64,000 nt of DNA from assembly GCA_963580285.1 (NCBI GenBank), contig OY757010.1, positions 212,878,138 to 212,942,137 on the forward strand, read 5' to 3'. Made by a program: the position numbers and the translations under genes. Under the pieces are notes generated by a model. It saw only the letters and a program-made list of their open reading frames with translations. It had not been told where the DNA came from and did no database searches. Of this stretch, positions 11,993 to 23,934 are shown piece by piece. Source of the stretch: Lucinisca nassula. Lineage: Eukaryota; Mollusca; Bivalvia; Lucinida; Lucinidae. Position 1 is the first letter of the stretch. Each line of letters starts with the position of its first letter.

Positions 11993-12860
11993 TCATAATG
12001 AAGGTTCCGTTGTTGACAAATGAACACGCTGAGTTTTAGTTTTTGAAAATTTGAAACCATTTTCTGTCGCCCATTCTTCCATTTCATTCAAATGTACCTG
12101 GAGTTTCTTTTCTATAGTTTCCATGTCTTGCGAACGATAACAGATGAGAAAGTCATCAACATATAGAGAACAATTAATATCGTTGTCAAGACATTTAGTG
12201 ATGTCATTGATTTTTATATTGGAAAGGGTTGGTGATAAAATGCTTCCCTGAGGAACACCTTGTTCTTGATCGTAAGTATCAGACAAAGTCTGACCAGCTC
12301 TTACTTTGAAAGATCTGTTAGAAAGAAAGTTAGAAATGAAATTTGTCAAATGACCTCGAAGGCCAATTTTATGTAGATCTTTCATAATGCCATATTTCCA
12401 TGTGGTGTCATATGCTTTATCTAAGTCAAAATACATGGCTACAACTTGCTGTTTTCTAATGAAACCATTACGAATGAAGGTTTCTAATCTGACTGATTAG
12501 TTAGTACTACGACTTTTCCTGAGACCCGTTTGATATCTGGAGATCAAATTATTTGCCTCCAAATACCTGACCGGTCTCTTATTGATCATTCCCTCAATAG
12601 TTTTACAAACACAACTAGCTAAAGCGATAGGCCGATAATTTTTGGATTGCTATGATCTTTGTTTGGTATAGGGATTGGAACTAACAGCTTCCGACCAACA
12701 TTTAGGAAATGTACCTTTATCCCATATAAGATTCAAAATGTCTAGAAGACATTTCTGAGAAGATTCTGGAAGATGTTTCAGAATTTGGTAGTGTATGTCG
12801 TCCGAACCAGCAGCTGAATCATTAGCATTTTGCAAAGATTCCGAAAGTTCAGCTGTCGTG
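11993..12860 (-). pseudogene. Reverse transcriptase domain of element 2
   Basis: The frame at 12436-11993 carries YFDLDKAYDTTWKYG (motif with the first catalytic Asp), QGVPQGSILSPTL, and the catalytic YVDD box at 12163-12152. The upstream piece (12835-12650) supplies SAAGSDDIHYQILKHLPESS and WDKGTFPKCW, the finger/palm entry motifs. The two pieces are in different frames and separated by a stop near 12495. RT of this family copies element RNA at the nicked target. YVDD instead of FADD is usual for several I/Jockey-type families. Confidence 0.85.
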
Positions 12861-13160
12861 AAAGGAAGATTATATTTTTCGTCATTTTTAGACTCGAAGT
12901 TAAGACAGTTTTGTTCTTCCTCTGTTTAAATATTTTGGAATTTATTACTATATTGTTCGGATGAAGAGTTGTGTTGAAAAGTTTCACCAAATTTATCTGC
13001 TATTTCCTTTTTAGTTTCGTGTGTAGTGCCGTTCGACTGAATGTGTGTACAAGGTGATTTTATATTTTTGCCATTTATTTTTCTCAACATATTCCAGATC
13101 TTCATTGGAGTTCGTGAATTTATTTTGGAGACGTACTTTTGCCATGATGTTCGTTTGGCT
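12861..13160 (-). pseudogene. Pre-RT linker of element 2, distal part
   Basis: The minus strand reads AKRTSWQKYVSKINSRTP then IWNMLRKINGKN at about 13158-13080, matching the linker of element 1. The linker is cut at about 13160 by the family C insertion. Its proximal half resumes at about 16960 on the other side (RRTIK joining AKRTSW). Confidence 0.75.
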
Positions 13161-14732
13161 ATTTATGCCCCCAACTTCGAAGAAGTTGTTGGGGCATATT
13201 GGTTTTGCCCTGTTCGTTCGTCCGCACCAACGAAACGACATTTAGGGGGCAAAAAATTTGGACATTTTGACACTTAAGTATATATTCGTAGGTCCAAATG
13301 GGGTTTATTCCGTTATTTGGGTACTTAAGTGGCAAAAATTCGCTCTTAGGTGGCTTGCCGCTTAAGAGAATTTGCCGCTTAAGTAGTCAATATGCCGACG
13401 CCTAGCCACTTAAGTATCCGTTCGTGAGAATGTCCGTCCTTCCGTCCGTCCCGCTTTTTTACTGCATAGCATAACTTAAGAACCATGGGTGCTAGGTTTT
13501 TGAAATTTCATATATGGATTCCTTATGAAAAAATAATTGACCCGTGTTTTTTTTTACTCGTCAGGATTATGCACCTTCTTGAGTTATGCCCCTTTGCAAA
13601 ATAATACTTTGAAATCTTGTAAGCAAGATATCTCAAAAACTGTTTGAGCTTTTGTCCTGAAACTTTACAGACTGGATTGGGATGATAAGTAGATGAACAG
13701 ATTAACTTTAAAAAAAAATCTAAAAAATTTTTCTTGAGTTATGGCCCTTTGAAAGTTTTTGTGTTTTAAGCTTGTAAGCAAGATAACTGAAAAACTGTTT
13801 GAGCTATTGCCCTGAAACTTTACAGAATGGTTGGGGATGATGAGAAGATGAACTGATTAACTTTTGACAAAAATCCAAATTTTTTACTTGAGTTATTCCC
13901 CTTTGAAATTTTGCGAGTTTTAAGCTTGTAAGCAAGATATCTCAAAAACTGAGCTATTGCCCTGAAACTTTACAGGCTGGTTAAAGATGATGAGAAGATG
14001 AACTGATTAACTTTTGAAAAAAATCCGAATTTTTTTTCTTCAGTTATGGCCCTTTGAATTTGTTTGCGTTTTAAGCTTCTAAGCAAGATAACTAAAAAAC
14101 TGTTTGAGCTATTGCCCTGAAACTTTACAGAATGGTTGCGGATGATGAGAAGATGAGCTGATTAACTGTTGACAAAAATCCATTTTTTTCATGAGTTATG
14201 CCCCTTTGAAATTTTGCGCGTTTGAAGCTTGTAAGCAAGATCTCAAAAACTGTACGAACTATTGCCCTGAAGCTTTATAGGCTGGTTCAGGATGATGAGT
14301 AGATGAACTGATTAACTTCTGAAAAAAAAAATCCGAAATTGTTTTCTTCAGTTATGGCCCTTTGAAAGTTTTTGCGTTTTAAGCTTGTAAGCAAGATTAC
14401 TAAAAACTGTTTGAGCTATTGCCCGGAAACTGTATAGAATGGTTGGGGATGAAGGGAAGATGAACTGATTAACTTTCGACAAAAATATTTTTTTTTCTCC
14501 TCAGGATGATGCCCCTTTCTTGAGTTATGCCCATTTGCAAAAACATACTTTAAATTTTTGTAAGCAAGATATTTCAAAAATTGTTTGAGCTTTTGCCCTG
14601 AAACTTTACAGACTGGTTTGGGATGATGTGTAAATGAACTGATTAACTTTTGAAAAAAAATCCGAAATTGTTTTCTTGAGTTATGGTCCTTTGAAATTGT
14701 TTCGTTTTAAGCTTGTAAGCAAGATAACTAAA

Positions 14733-15685
14733 CAAGAGTTGTCAGAAGACAACATAGCTCGCCTTTGGGGGCCTAAGATGGATGAGGGCAAGTTATCAAA
14801 ATTTTTTCTTCTGTAAAAAAAACCTAACAGACTGCTGCAAATGAAAGAGAACCAAAAAGTACCCCTAATCATCCTGTTTTCAAGCCTTTCCACTGTAAAA
14901 AAAAGATGAAAAAGAAATCTATATTAACAAGGCTTCACAGCCAATACAAATTCCCTTGTGCAAGACAAATTATAAAAAGCCTAGCCTAGCATTTGTGTAA
15001 AATTGTATTATATCCATCAATAAATGTAGATACTTAAGAGTGATGACAGTGACCTTAACCTTCAGCCCCTGACCCTGAAAGTTGAACTTGCTAGAGATAT
15101 CACCATACCCAACATTTGTGTGAAGTTATATTAAAGTCCATCAAAAAATTAAGGTGCAAGAGCGATGACAATGTTTTTCTAAAAATAGCCACAGTGACCT
15201 TGACCCAGTGACCCTGAAAGTAGTGACCTTGACCTTAAGCCCCGGACCCTGAAAGTCAAAGTCACTAGAGATATCATTATACCCAAGTTATATTAAAATC
15301 CATCAATAAATGAAGGCGCTAGCGCGATGACAACGTTTTTAAAAATAGCTACAGTGACCTTGACCTTGAGCCCCAGACCCGCTATGTTTTCAAAAAGAAA
15401 AAAAAAATGAAAAGAAAAGAAAAAAAAAAAACAAAAAAAAACATGCCTCCCCTGGGATTTGAACTCACGCAGCTTGCAGGTAAACTTTAACACAGGCAAG
15501 TAAGGGAGGTAATACAGAGGATAATATTGACTTCTTAAAAAGACCAATTTAAGCCAAAAAACCTGTAAAATGAAGTACAATGATAATGTTAAATATATAT
15601 TTTTTATCAATTGTTAATTATATATTCAAAATAAACTTGTAAAACATCACATATATGAGCTTGCAGGTAAACTTTAACCAATGCG

Positions 15686-15726
<41 letters not shown>

Positions 15727-15808
15727 TGACGCTGACGCTGACGCCGACGCTGACGACGGACGCCCGGGGGTATGGCAATAGCTCCCCCTTACTTTCGTAA
15801 GGCGAGCT
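14733..15808 (+). mobile_element. Interspersed element nested in the family C array
   Basis: It interrupts an array unit: the array text stops at AAGATAACTAAACAA near 14732 and resumes at GAGCTATTGCCCTG near 15818. The ends are mutually inverted: GTTGTCAGAAGACAACATAG CTCGCC at the start and GGCGAGCTAAAAA at the end. Inside are three degenerate units with AGTGACCTTGACCTTGAGCC and TATATTAAAATCCATCAATA, a poly-A-rich patch, and a GACGCC hexamer array. It is non-coding. Confidence 0.75.
15682..15760 (+). repeat. (GACGCC)n hexanucleotide minisatellite
   Basis: About a dozen GACGCC/GACGCT units in succession near the 3' end of the nested element. The minus-strand translation is a Val-Gly/Ser-Val repeat and is not a protein. 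Confidence 0.85.
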
Positions 15809-16960
15809 AAAAAGTGAGCTATTGCCCTGAAACTTTACTGATGAGAAGATGAACTGATTAACTATTGACAAATATCCAATTTTTTCTTGAGTTATGCTCC
15901 TTTGAAATGTTGCGCGTTTTAAGCTTAAAAGCAAGATCTCAAAAACTGTTCGAGATATTGCCCCGAAACTTTACAGGCTGGTTCAGGATGATTAGTAGAT
16001 GAACTGATTCTTTTGAAAAAAAAAATCCGAATTTTTTTTTCTTCAGTAATGGCCCTTTGAAATAGTTTGCGTTTTAAGCTTGTAAGCAAGATAAGTAAAA
16101 CACTGTTCGAGCTATTGCCCTGAAACTTTAAAGAATGGTTGGGGATGATGAGAAGATTAACTGATTAACTTATGACAAAATCCAATTTTTTTTTCTTGTG
16201 TTATGTCCCTTTGAAATTTTGCGCAGTTTTAGCAAGATATCTAAAAAACTGTTTGAGCTATTGCCCTGAAACTTTACAGGCTGGTTCAGGATGCTGAGTA
16301 GATGAACTGATTAATTCATTTGAAAAATAAAATTCGAAATTTGTTTCATCAGTTATGGCCCTTTAAAGTTTTTATGCGTTTAAGCTTGTTTCAAGATGAC
16401 TAAAAAACTGAGCTATTGCCCTGAAACTTTACAGAATGGTTGGGGATGATGAGAAATTGAACTGGTTAACTTTTGACAAAAATCCATTTTTTCTTGAGTT
16501 ATGCCCCTTTGAAATTTTGCGCATTTGAAGCTTGTAAGCAAGATATCTAAAAAACTGTACGATCTATTGCCCTGAAACTTTACAGGCTGGTTCAGGATGA
16601 TGAGTAGATGAACTGATTAGGTGAACTTAAATGCATTTGCATTTTTAGGGAACTTAATGCATGCTTGCTTAAGACAGGTTGCTCGCTTAATAGAGGTGGA
16701 CACTAAGACAGGTTTGACTGTATCTCTAAAACTGTATGAGCTATTGTCCTGTAACTTAAAACACTGGTATGGAGTGAGAAATAAATGACCTGATTAACTT
16801 CAGTTTTTCTTGTGTTATGTTCCTTCTAAATTTTCAGCATTGCGGCCATATAAAAAAAAGATATCTCAATTACCGTTAGGGACAAGCAGGGTTAGGGTCA
16901 AGCAGTGTTATGGTCAAGCAGTTGGGGGCATTGTGTTTCATAAACACTGGCTCTAGTTTT

Positions 16961-17300
16961 ATAGTACGTCGGGTTTTAGGTCGCATTATTCGTGTTGTAT
17001 TTAAATTATCTGCGGTCGGTTGTCTGTTAAATTTCTTCAAGCTATTTTTACGATTTTAATAGCTTCTTTACAATCCTCATTGAACCAAGGCCTATTTTTC
17101 TTTGGATTTGTCGAGGATTTAGGAATACACTCGTGAGATATTTCTAAAAAAGATTCTTAAAAAGACATGATTGGATCACTAATTTATAAAATTCTCAAAT
17201 TGTAATTAATCTTCACAGAGTGTTTTAAATTTCTCCCAATCGGTTTTGAAATTCCATCTTGGTAAATAAACGTCATTTTGCTGGTTCAATTTCATTACTA
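16961..17300 (-). pseudogene. Endonuclease-RT linker of element 2, proximal part
   Basis: The minus strand reads HECIPKSSTNPKKNRPWFNEDCKEAIK at about 17135-17045, the same motif series as in element 1 (KCIPKAS ... RLWFNDEVK). It is continuous with the endonuclease C-terminus above 17240 and interrupted on the other side by the family C insertion. Confidence 0.75.
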
Positions 17301-17473
17301 TTTATAGGAAAATGATCGCTCCCATGAATGTCATCATGAACCGACCATTCATAATCTATATAAAGTGATGGATGACATATGGATAAATCGATGGAGGAAT
17401 AGGTTCCATAAGCTGGATGTAAATATGTATGTTTGTCATTCAATAAACATAAATCATTCTCAGTTATAAATGT

Positions 17474-17820
17474 TCTATAAAATGGTTATCCTTTGGAAGC
17501 AAGGAATACACCATAGAAGTGAAAAATATGGAGTGTACATGTTTTCTGGGCCAGACTAGCTAGTTTCGGCCAATCAGGCCTCATCAGTGACCCTCAGATA
17601 TTTTCATAATTCCACAATAGAATCAATGATCCCAAAGGACAAGAAAATATAATCTACACTATGATGTAGGGCAGGGAGATGTTTTACCGCCGCCACACAT
17701 TCCCACACACCAGCTGTAGTGAAGTTAAATATGTTCTTTAAAGGGTTATCCTTTGGAAGCAAGGAATACACCATAGAAGTGAAAAATATGGAGTGTACAT
17801 GTTTTCTGGGCCAGACTAGT
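17474..17820 (+). mobile_element. Repeat D (copy 1) with redundant ends, inserted in endonuclease
   Basis: The insertion starts and ends with the same stretch of about 80 bp (17476-17555 and 17741-17820; GGTTATCCTTTGGAAGCAAG to CTGGGCCAGACTAG). It therefore contains about 1.3 units of a roughly 265-bp sequence. Related single units lie at 35880-36100 and 37614-37825. The host endonuclease frame is broken between IIED and FITEN. Terminal redundancy suggests origin from a tandem or circular form. Confidence 0.7.
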
Positions 17821-17889
17821 CTTCGATAATTTTGCCTTTTCCATTCATGTCTTAACAACCCCAAAGTTGGTTGTGTCCATTAAAATCGC

Positions 17890-18117
<228 letters not shown>

Positions 18118-18590
18118 AGAGGACGAGGAAGTTGACGGATTAAGGTTTCTAGATCATTCTGATCTCGATGGGATTGAGGAGGTACGTAGACAGAACAAAA
18201 AGTAATGGATTTAGACAGAGACTTTTACAGCTTTTGCTTGTAAATTTGTAGTAAGATCGATTGAGCTATGCGGAGTATCTGATTTTACCAATATGGAAGT
18301 TCCACCCGGGGCTTTTAGGCCATCGTTTTGGATATAATGGTAAGCCGAATAATTAGTAATATTTATAATGTCAGACTGTTTTAGTTTAACTTCCTGAATA
18401 CATAATATTTGGGGCGAAAAGAACGATATAAGTAATAATATTTCATTGTAATTTGCTTCAATTCCTCCACAATTCCACTGAATTATTTTATTGTGTTTTG
18501 TGTTATCCATGAGAAAATGTAGAGATTAATAATGCTAATCACTTTCCATTTCCTGCTCTTGATCAAAATCCCCACAACGATTGTCTACTT

Positions 18591-19230
18591 TTATAGAATC
18601 TGATCCTTTTCGACGTCTTTTAGAATTTTTGTTTTGGGTGGCTTTGGCGATTCTTTTTTATCTTTATCCATTGTTCGTGATCTTGGCGTGTGTCCCGAAT
18701 GTGAACTGGGTTTTTCCGAAGGTTGAGATGATGATTTCGGTTTTACAGAAGCAGAAGATTGTGATTTGCAAGATGCAGAAGACTGAGAAGATGATGTTGA
18801 AGCAGTTATAGAAGAATGGACAGGTGTGTATTTTTTTAATTCTTGGAGTAATGACTTTTGAACTCTGATTTTGCCACCAGTTGTGTCCCATTGACACGCT
18901 ACTTCTTTCTTTTCTGGTTTAGGAGCTGCAAATTTAATGATTTGCGAAAAGGTAAATTCTGTTTTATTTTCAAACATTTTTTTTTTGCTTCAAAGTATGT
19001 GATGTTATTGAAAACTTTAATTTTCATGATTTCCTTTTGTTTTTCCAAATCTGACACGGATTAGATTTTAATAGATGGCTTTCACCATACTTCACACAGT
19101 TTTTAGCATTTTTGCATTGGCTGGTATGGTGGTCATGACCAACAACCAGTACCGCATTTTTCACAGATTGACCCTATGTCTTCGGGACATCTTGATTCAT
19201 GATGACTGTTAAGATCAAATAGTAGGTTAT
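18591..19230 (-). pseudogene. ORF1 (Gag-like) C-terminal half of element 2
   Basis: The frame at 18977-18591 begins MFENKTEFTFSQIIKFAAP, similar in place and composition to the ORF1 C-terminus of element 1. It continues with a Ser/Gln/Lys-rich low-complexity tail. Upstream, the minus strand at about 19200-19080 reads zinc-knuckle remnants (RCPEDIGSICEKCG, HHTSQCKNAKNC) across a frame change. The N-terminal half is not recognisable. Role by family: RNA-binding RNP protein. Confidence 0.7.
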
Positions 19231-19349
19231 ATAAGGTGGTGTCGATAGTTTGAGCACCAAAGAAATTCCTGAAATTCCTTGGACAATCAGCCTACCTATT
19301 TCGGAGTAGAATACATTTAAAGCGTTGTATACGTTTTAGTTCTGGTGAC

Positions 19350-20140
19350 TACAATGTTTAGTGGCGCCAAGGGATTGAGCAATTTTGTCTCAGAGTCAAC
19401 CATGGAACATTCCTTTGAAATTCCTTTTTGTGGATGAGCGCTTCAAAAGTTCCCATGGACAATATAGAGCTGACTTTTATGTCAGTATCTGGGCACCTGG
19501 TGGACATTGAGGGCCAGGTCTGTGTGCACCAGACTGAGATGAACCAGCTCAATGTTACTTACAATGCCTCCTGGTGGCAAAGGTGTGGGCATCTGAAGCT
19601 TGCTTTCGGTCATTTTCTTTAAAATTGGTAAATGTTCAAGGTCAAGGCCACAAGTCCATTTTAATTGGGTGGGAAGGCCTTGTCACAAGGAATCTACATT
19701 CTAAATGTAAAGGCTCTGCCTCACATTGTTCCAAGCTATAAGTCAGAGGTCAGGGTCAAGGTCACATGTCATTTTTGTCATGGAAGCCCTTGTCACAAGA
19801 AACCTACATGCCAAATATGAAGGCTCTGTCTCAAATGGATCAAAAGTAATTGGTCATATTATTTTTGCTGCTTCAAGTTTGATCACGATTGGACCAAAAC
19901 TGGCCTATAAGGGAGTTCACAAGGATTTTTCCAAGATCTGACCGACTTACATAATGACTCGTATTGAAACACTGGATATTGTCAAGATATTTCGAGAAAG
20001 TTTGATTAATTATAGCTGGACCAAAACTGTCCAAGTGTTTACAAGTTACATACACACGACTAATGACGGACGATGAACGACGACAGACATCTCACGGTCA
20101 CAATAGTTTACCTTGACTTTCGGTCAGGCGAGCAAACAAT
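19350..20140 (+). repeat. Interspersed repeat G with about 130-bp tandem core
   Basis: The core has two to three units marked by GTCAAGGTCACATG, CCCTTGTCACAAG and AAGGCTCTG (19640-19840). The 3' part has ATGACGGACGATGAACGACG and ends with TTTCGGTCAGGCGAGC near 20133. This GGCGAGC end resembles that of the nested element at 14733-15808. It is non-coding. Confidence 0.6.
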
Positions 20141-20329
20141 GATTAATATTTCGATTTTTAAAGGTCAAGTGGCCGTGATGAACATAATGTTTTCCTACAA
20201 TTTGCCATTCAGTACATTTGCCGCTGTAATCTCTTAAGAATAGAATAGCTTAAACAATTTTAGTTTTTAATGCTTTAAGAAACCGCTTTATATTCTTGAA
20301 TACCTGCATGAATCCGTCCGATTTCCAGC

Positions 20330-20447
20330 TTCAGTCCATTGTTTTTTTAATTTATAAAAAGTTGTCAAATCCTGGACCACCTGGACAATATGTACTTGTC
20401 TGTTATGTATCATTGTATGTATAGCAATCAAAATAAAGTTTAAACCA
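20330..20447 (+). mobile_element. CR1-like 3' end fragment (probable)
   Basis: Ends with CAAAATAAAGTTTAAACC, nearly the same terminus as the CR1-like element whose 3' end is at 52.45 kb (AAATAAAGTTTAAACCA). 5'-truncated 3' ends are the commonest debris of such elements. The body is too diverged to be sure. Confidence 0.45.
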
Positions 20448-20539
20448 AAAACTTTATATCTACATATGTAAACTTTTGGGTACCTGCGGACCCCTTATAC
20501 ACCCATGTGTGAATTGCGCCCCAAAACTAATGGACAGTG

Positions 20540-21270
20540 TAGTTAAGTAGAAGTAAAACAAAGATCAGGAATCGATACAATTAACTTACTCCACCCATCA
20601 AAGACACCGAAGGGAAAGAAACACAAACATGAAGCGACCAGACCATAATGGAAACCTAAACAAAGGAAGGCCATAAGGGCAGTTACTTCCCCACAAAATG
20701 ACCAAATGGTCATCCAAAATAAAAAGACACAAGTGGTACACACAGTAAGTAACAAACAACAACATAAATAAACCGCCAATGAAGAACCGGCTTGGAACGG
20801 TCAGTGGAAAGAATTCTCCTGAGGGGCTTGAATCGATTTTACATGGCCATAATCCTCGCCCTTACCTCTGTCGCTGTATACACTAATTTTATTTAGCCCG
20901 CATGAAGGCTTCCTAACTCATCAGTGTAACATCTCCGAGAACATAAAAATAAAAAAATACAGAGATGAAACAAGGTTGAGGGCTCGACAGCATACAACAA
21001 CAGAATTGCTGGAGCAAAAGAAAACCAACTGATAGACTCCGAGGGGCCCGACCAAAGACGGAGCATCAGGCGCCAACCAACAAAGAATACTAAAATAAAA
21101 TTCCATTTATGTTTTTACGCTGGAACCGTCATATAATCTAAGGCCCGACCCACCGGTGTGCAATCAAAGAGGGAAGCAAAGTTGCAAACCGTGATCGGGT
21201 TAACCACCATGCATGCAGTCTGTTTTATAACATTTATGTTGCACCCAATCTTTCTATATCGACGAACGAT
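20540..21270 (+). repeat. Interspersed repeat A (long copy, copy 2)
   Basis: Starts AGTAGAAGTAAAACAAAGAT, passes the conserved CCACAAAATGACC and GAATCGATTTTACATGG landmarks near 20850, and continues to about 21110. A segment TGGAACCGTCATATAATCTA AGG (21120-21270) follows, which is shared with 29705-29880. An inverted copy of the first 570 bp lies at 22500-23135. No open frame is shared among copies. Confidence 0.7.
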
Positions 21271-21324
21271 TTTACGAAACTGGGTACTAAAGTCATTACA
21301 GGCATGTATTTTTCTAAAGTTATA

Positions 21325-21545
21325 TACTAAACTCCGTTCAGAAAATCTGAATCATCGATTTTTTCATTTCTTCCTTTTAATACTCATGTTAGCCCATACA
21401 TCACTATGTGAAAGTTTTAGACCTGACCCTCCGCCGACTTCTCCAGCAAGCCGCATGCCTCTGCGACAGTCAGGAAAAGCTGTGATTATTTGGAGAAAAT
21501 TGCAAAACAAAGAAATGAGACCACATACTAAGTCCATTTGACGAT
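21325..21545 (+). repeat. Repeat H (copy 1), inverted relative to 25145-25352
   Basis: From AACTCCGTTCAGAAAATCTG to about 21540 this segment matches the reverse complement of 25352-25145. Both copies keep an open frame with LAHTSL, FRPDPPP, SPASRMPL and GKAVIIWRKLQN. The conserved reading may be a fragment of an unknown transposon protein or chance. The full-length unit may extend left into repeat A. Confidence 0.6.
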
Positions 21546-22500
21546 GACTGTCAGGTGAAATAATAAATATTCAAATACATGTGACACACTATATAAATAG
21601 ATATGCAATTACGACACACTTTACATTCGAATGGCCAGATAGAGGCTCACTGTGAACATGGAGCCTCTAGCAAAGTCATTCTTCTTGATACGTTTTCTTA
21701 GTCCATTCGGCCACCTGTCTATAGGTCAGTCATTTGAAAATTCGATTGGAAGACCAGTTCAGACGGGACCTCTATTGGATTGGGGAACGGATGTTTGTTC
21801 CCGTCATTCGGGTGAAATGACCACGATGGCCGCTTCGCCCATGTATGGTCAAACATTTTGAAACTCATCTTGTCTGGTATCAAACTATCAGCGGTATTAG
21901 AAATTGGAATGCAACATTAAAGTCTGTGACTCAGCATGGTTTCGTTTCAAAATGAAGATCATATTATTAACAGAGGTCTCATGGGAGACTTTGTCGTTGT
22001 GGCATGGCTAGATAGATGGATAAGGATGAGAATGGAAGGATGCTGCATGTATGTATGTATGTATGTATGTATGTATGTATGTATGTATGTATGTATGTAT
22101 GCATGTATGTATGTATGTCGTTTGAGCAATAGCGTTAAACTTTTTATTTTTTTTTGATGGATTTAGAAATTACTCGGCAAAAATATTAACCGTTATGAGA
22201 CAATTCGACGCGCTTAAGGCCCAGGACGGTTCCTTCAAGGTAGGGGTCATTCTTAAAGGTCAAAGGTTAAAAAGCGATTGTTTACATGTCCGGACAAAAA
22301 CTTCCTTATGCCTGGATGGATTTCCAAATAACGTTAATAATAATCATTGAGTCCGGTCAATAACTTTCGTATTCCTGCATGGATTTTAAAATCACCTGAC
22401 GAAAATGTTAATCATTATCAGATGATGTGGCATACGTAAAACTCAGGTCCGTAGCTCAAAGGTGAGGTCATAAATGTTTTCCTCACACAGACTATACATA
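21545..22500. other. Non-coding DNA with a microsatellite
   Basis: Apart from the ATGT array at 22045-22120, nothing recognisable is present. Confidence 0.4.
22045..22120 (+). repeat. (ATGT)n microsatellite
   Basis: About 17-18 tetranucleotide units with one GCAT interruption. The Met-Tyr-Val-Cys frame over it is an artefact. Confidence 0.95.
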
Positions 22501-23135
22501 ACACTCATTTGTGTGTCCAATGTCATATGGCGGGGCATCCGTGTCCTATGGACGCAATTCTAGTTTCTTTCTTCTGTTTCTCTATCCCATCTTTCGATAG
22601 TACCTTTGTCGGAAAACGGCTTAACTGTTTGACATCGGAGTCTAACTGTTGGTTTTCTTTTGCTCCAGCATTTCAGTGGTCTCTTGCTGTCGAATCCTCA
22701 CCGTTGTCTCACCTCTGTGGTTCTTTGATTATTTGTGTTCACGGATATGTTGCACCGATGAGTTAGAAGGCCTTCATGCGGACTGAACAAATTATTTGTC
22801 TAAATCGCGACGGAAGTAAGGGCGAGGATTGTGGCCACGTAAAATCGATTTAAGCCCCCAGTGGAAATCTTTCCACTGACCGTTCCAAGGCGGTTCTTCT
22901 GTGGCGATTTATTTATGTTGTTGTTTGTTACTTACTGTGTGTATCACTTGTGTCTTTTTATTTTGGATGGCCATATGGCCTTTTTGTAGGAAAATAACTG
23001 TCCTTATGGCCTTCCTTTGTTTAGTTTCCATTATGGTCTGGTCCCTTAATAATTGTGTTTCTTTCCCTTTGGTGTCTTTGGTGGGTGGAGTAAGTTAATT
23101 GTATCGATTCCTGATCTTTGTTTTACTTCTACTGT
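22500..23135 (-). repeat. Interspersed repeat A (copy 3), inverted to copy 2
   Basis: Reverse complement of 20540-21110, with the landmarks CGCGACGGAAGTAAGGGC, AAAATCGATTTAAGCCC and ATCGATTCCTGATCTTTG. It ends TTTTACTTCTACT near 23135. Together with copy 2 it forms a long imperfect inverted repeat with about 1.4 kb between the arms. Confidence 0.7.
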
Positions 23136-23327
23136 TTAAGATGAACGGCTCTACTAGGCTCGGCCGTTGACAACCGGTTGTTATCAGGGCAGGGTTGGGG
23201 GTGCGATCTCACATTAGTACTTGTAACTGGCCGGCCGGACGAGGCCTTAACTTTTGACCACAAGGCATAGCATTCACTGTCGTAACAAATTAATTATCAC
23301 TGTTTCGTTCACCTTCGTGCGTATTAG

Positions 23328-23329
23328 AG

Positions 23330-23409
<80 letters not shown>
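23328..23409 (+). repeat. (GA)n microsatellite
   Basis: About 39 GA units. Leu-Ser repeats predicted on the other strand are artefacts. Confidence 0.95.
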
Positions 23410-23414
<5 letters not shown>

Positions 23415-23561
23415 CGAATATAAAGGGTTCGCAAAAATGCATTTCGTGTGTAATTTATTCCAAGGCCGAAAAAATACATTGTACTTTGAATCTGAGTATA
23501 AAGTTGCACTGGTGTATACATATGTCTCTTGATAGAATTTCTGCAGCTCATATGCCAGTTC

Positions 23562-23870
23562 CGCCCTCGCCCATCGGGGCCTGAAGAAAAAGATCGGCTG
23601 CATGATGTTTCCACGCAGAGCTGATACCGACCTGCACATGAGTACTGGTGAACCGCTTAGAGGATCTAACCCTGCCCAGGCAAAGCGGTGCGAGTCGGCA
23701 CGTCTTTGCTTAGAAACCTTATCGGTTTCATTGAGCGCCAGGGTTTGAGATGTCATTTCATCTCAAGGTCCGGTAAAAGTCTCCAAAAAAGGAAGCAACG
23801 TCTCCAAAATGACTTTTACAGTGTCGACAGGGACGTTAAATCTCAAAACAAACAAACAAACAAATCATAC
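23562..23870 (+). mobile_element. SINE-1 (copy 1)
   Basis: Head CCATCGGGGCCTGAAGAA, then GGCTGCATGATG...CCACGCAGAGCTGA, GTACTGGTGAACCGCTTAGA, TTGAGATGTCATTTCATCTC, GACAGGGACGTTAAATCTCA and an (ACAAA)n tail. The same order occurs at 53.24, 58.79 and, in part, 36.28, 40.46 and 55.73 kb (the last on the minus strand). It has no coding capacity and is presumably mobilised by a LINE. Confidence 0.85.
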
Positions 23871-23934
23871 GCCAGTCTGCGGCAGTCCTTTAAGTTTAAA
23901 CTATACAAGGAAGCAGTCTGAGGAATAGCCAACA

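Larger units (their letters stand above)
13161..16960 (-). mobile_element. Satellite-cored element, family C (copy 2), inserted in element 2
   Basis: Begins with ATGCCCCCAACTTCGAAGAA at 13166 and ends with GGGGGCATTGTGTTTCATAA near 16920, the inverted ends seen in copies 1 and 3. The interior is an array of roughly 150-160-bp units marked by GCCCTGAAACTTTACAG, GATGAACTGATTAAC and TTAAGCTTGTAAGCAAGAT. About fourteen units are visible between 13600 and 16780, on either side of another insertion at 14733-15808. Between the 5' end and the array lies a patch with CTTAAGTGGC-type imperfect repeats. No protein is encoded. Confidence 0.8.

Noticed and set aside
13600..16780. CRISPR-like array of regularly spaced repeats
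   Set aside because: Units are contiguous and about 155 bp, degenerate throughout, without short identical repeats and unique spacers, in animal DNA.
21158..21541. 127-codon host gene with membrane segment
   Set aside because: It straddles the junction of two repeat families, and only the last 60 codons recur in another copy.
23274..23756. 160-codon minus-strand frame ending in Leu-Ser repeats
   Set aside because: It spans a SINE and a GA microsatellite, with no conserved residues.
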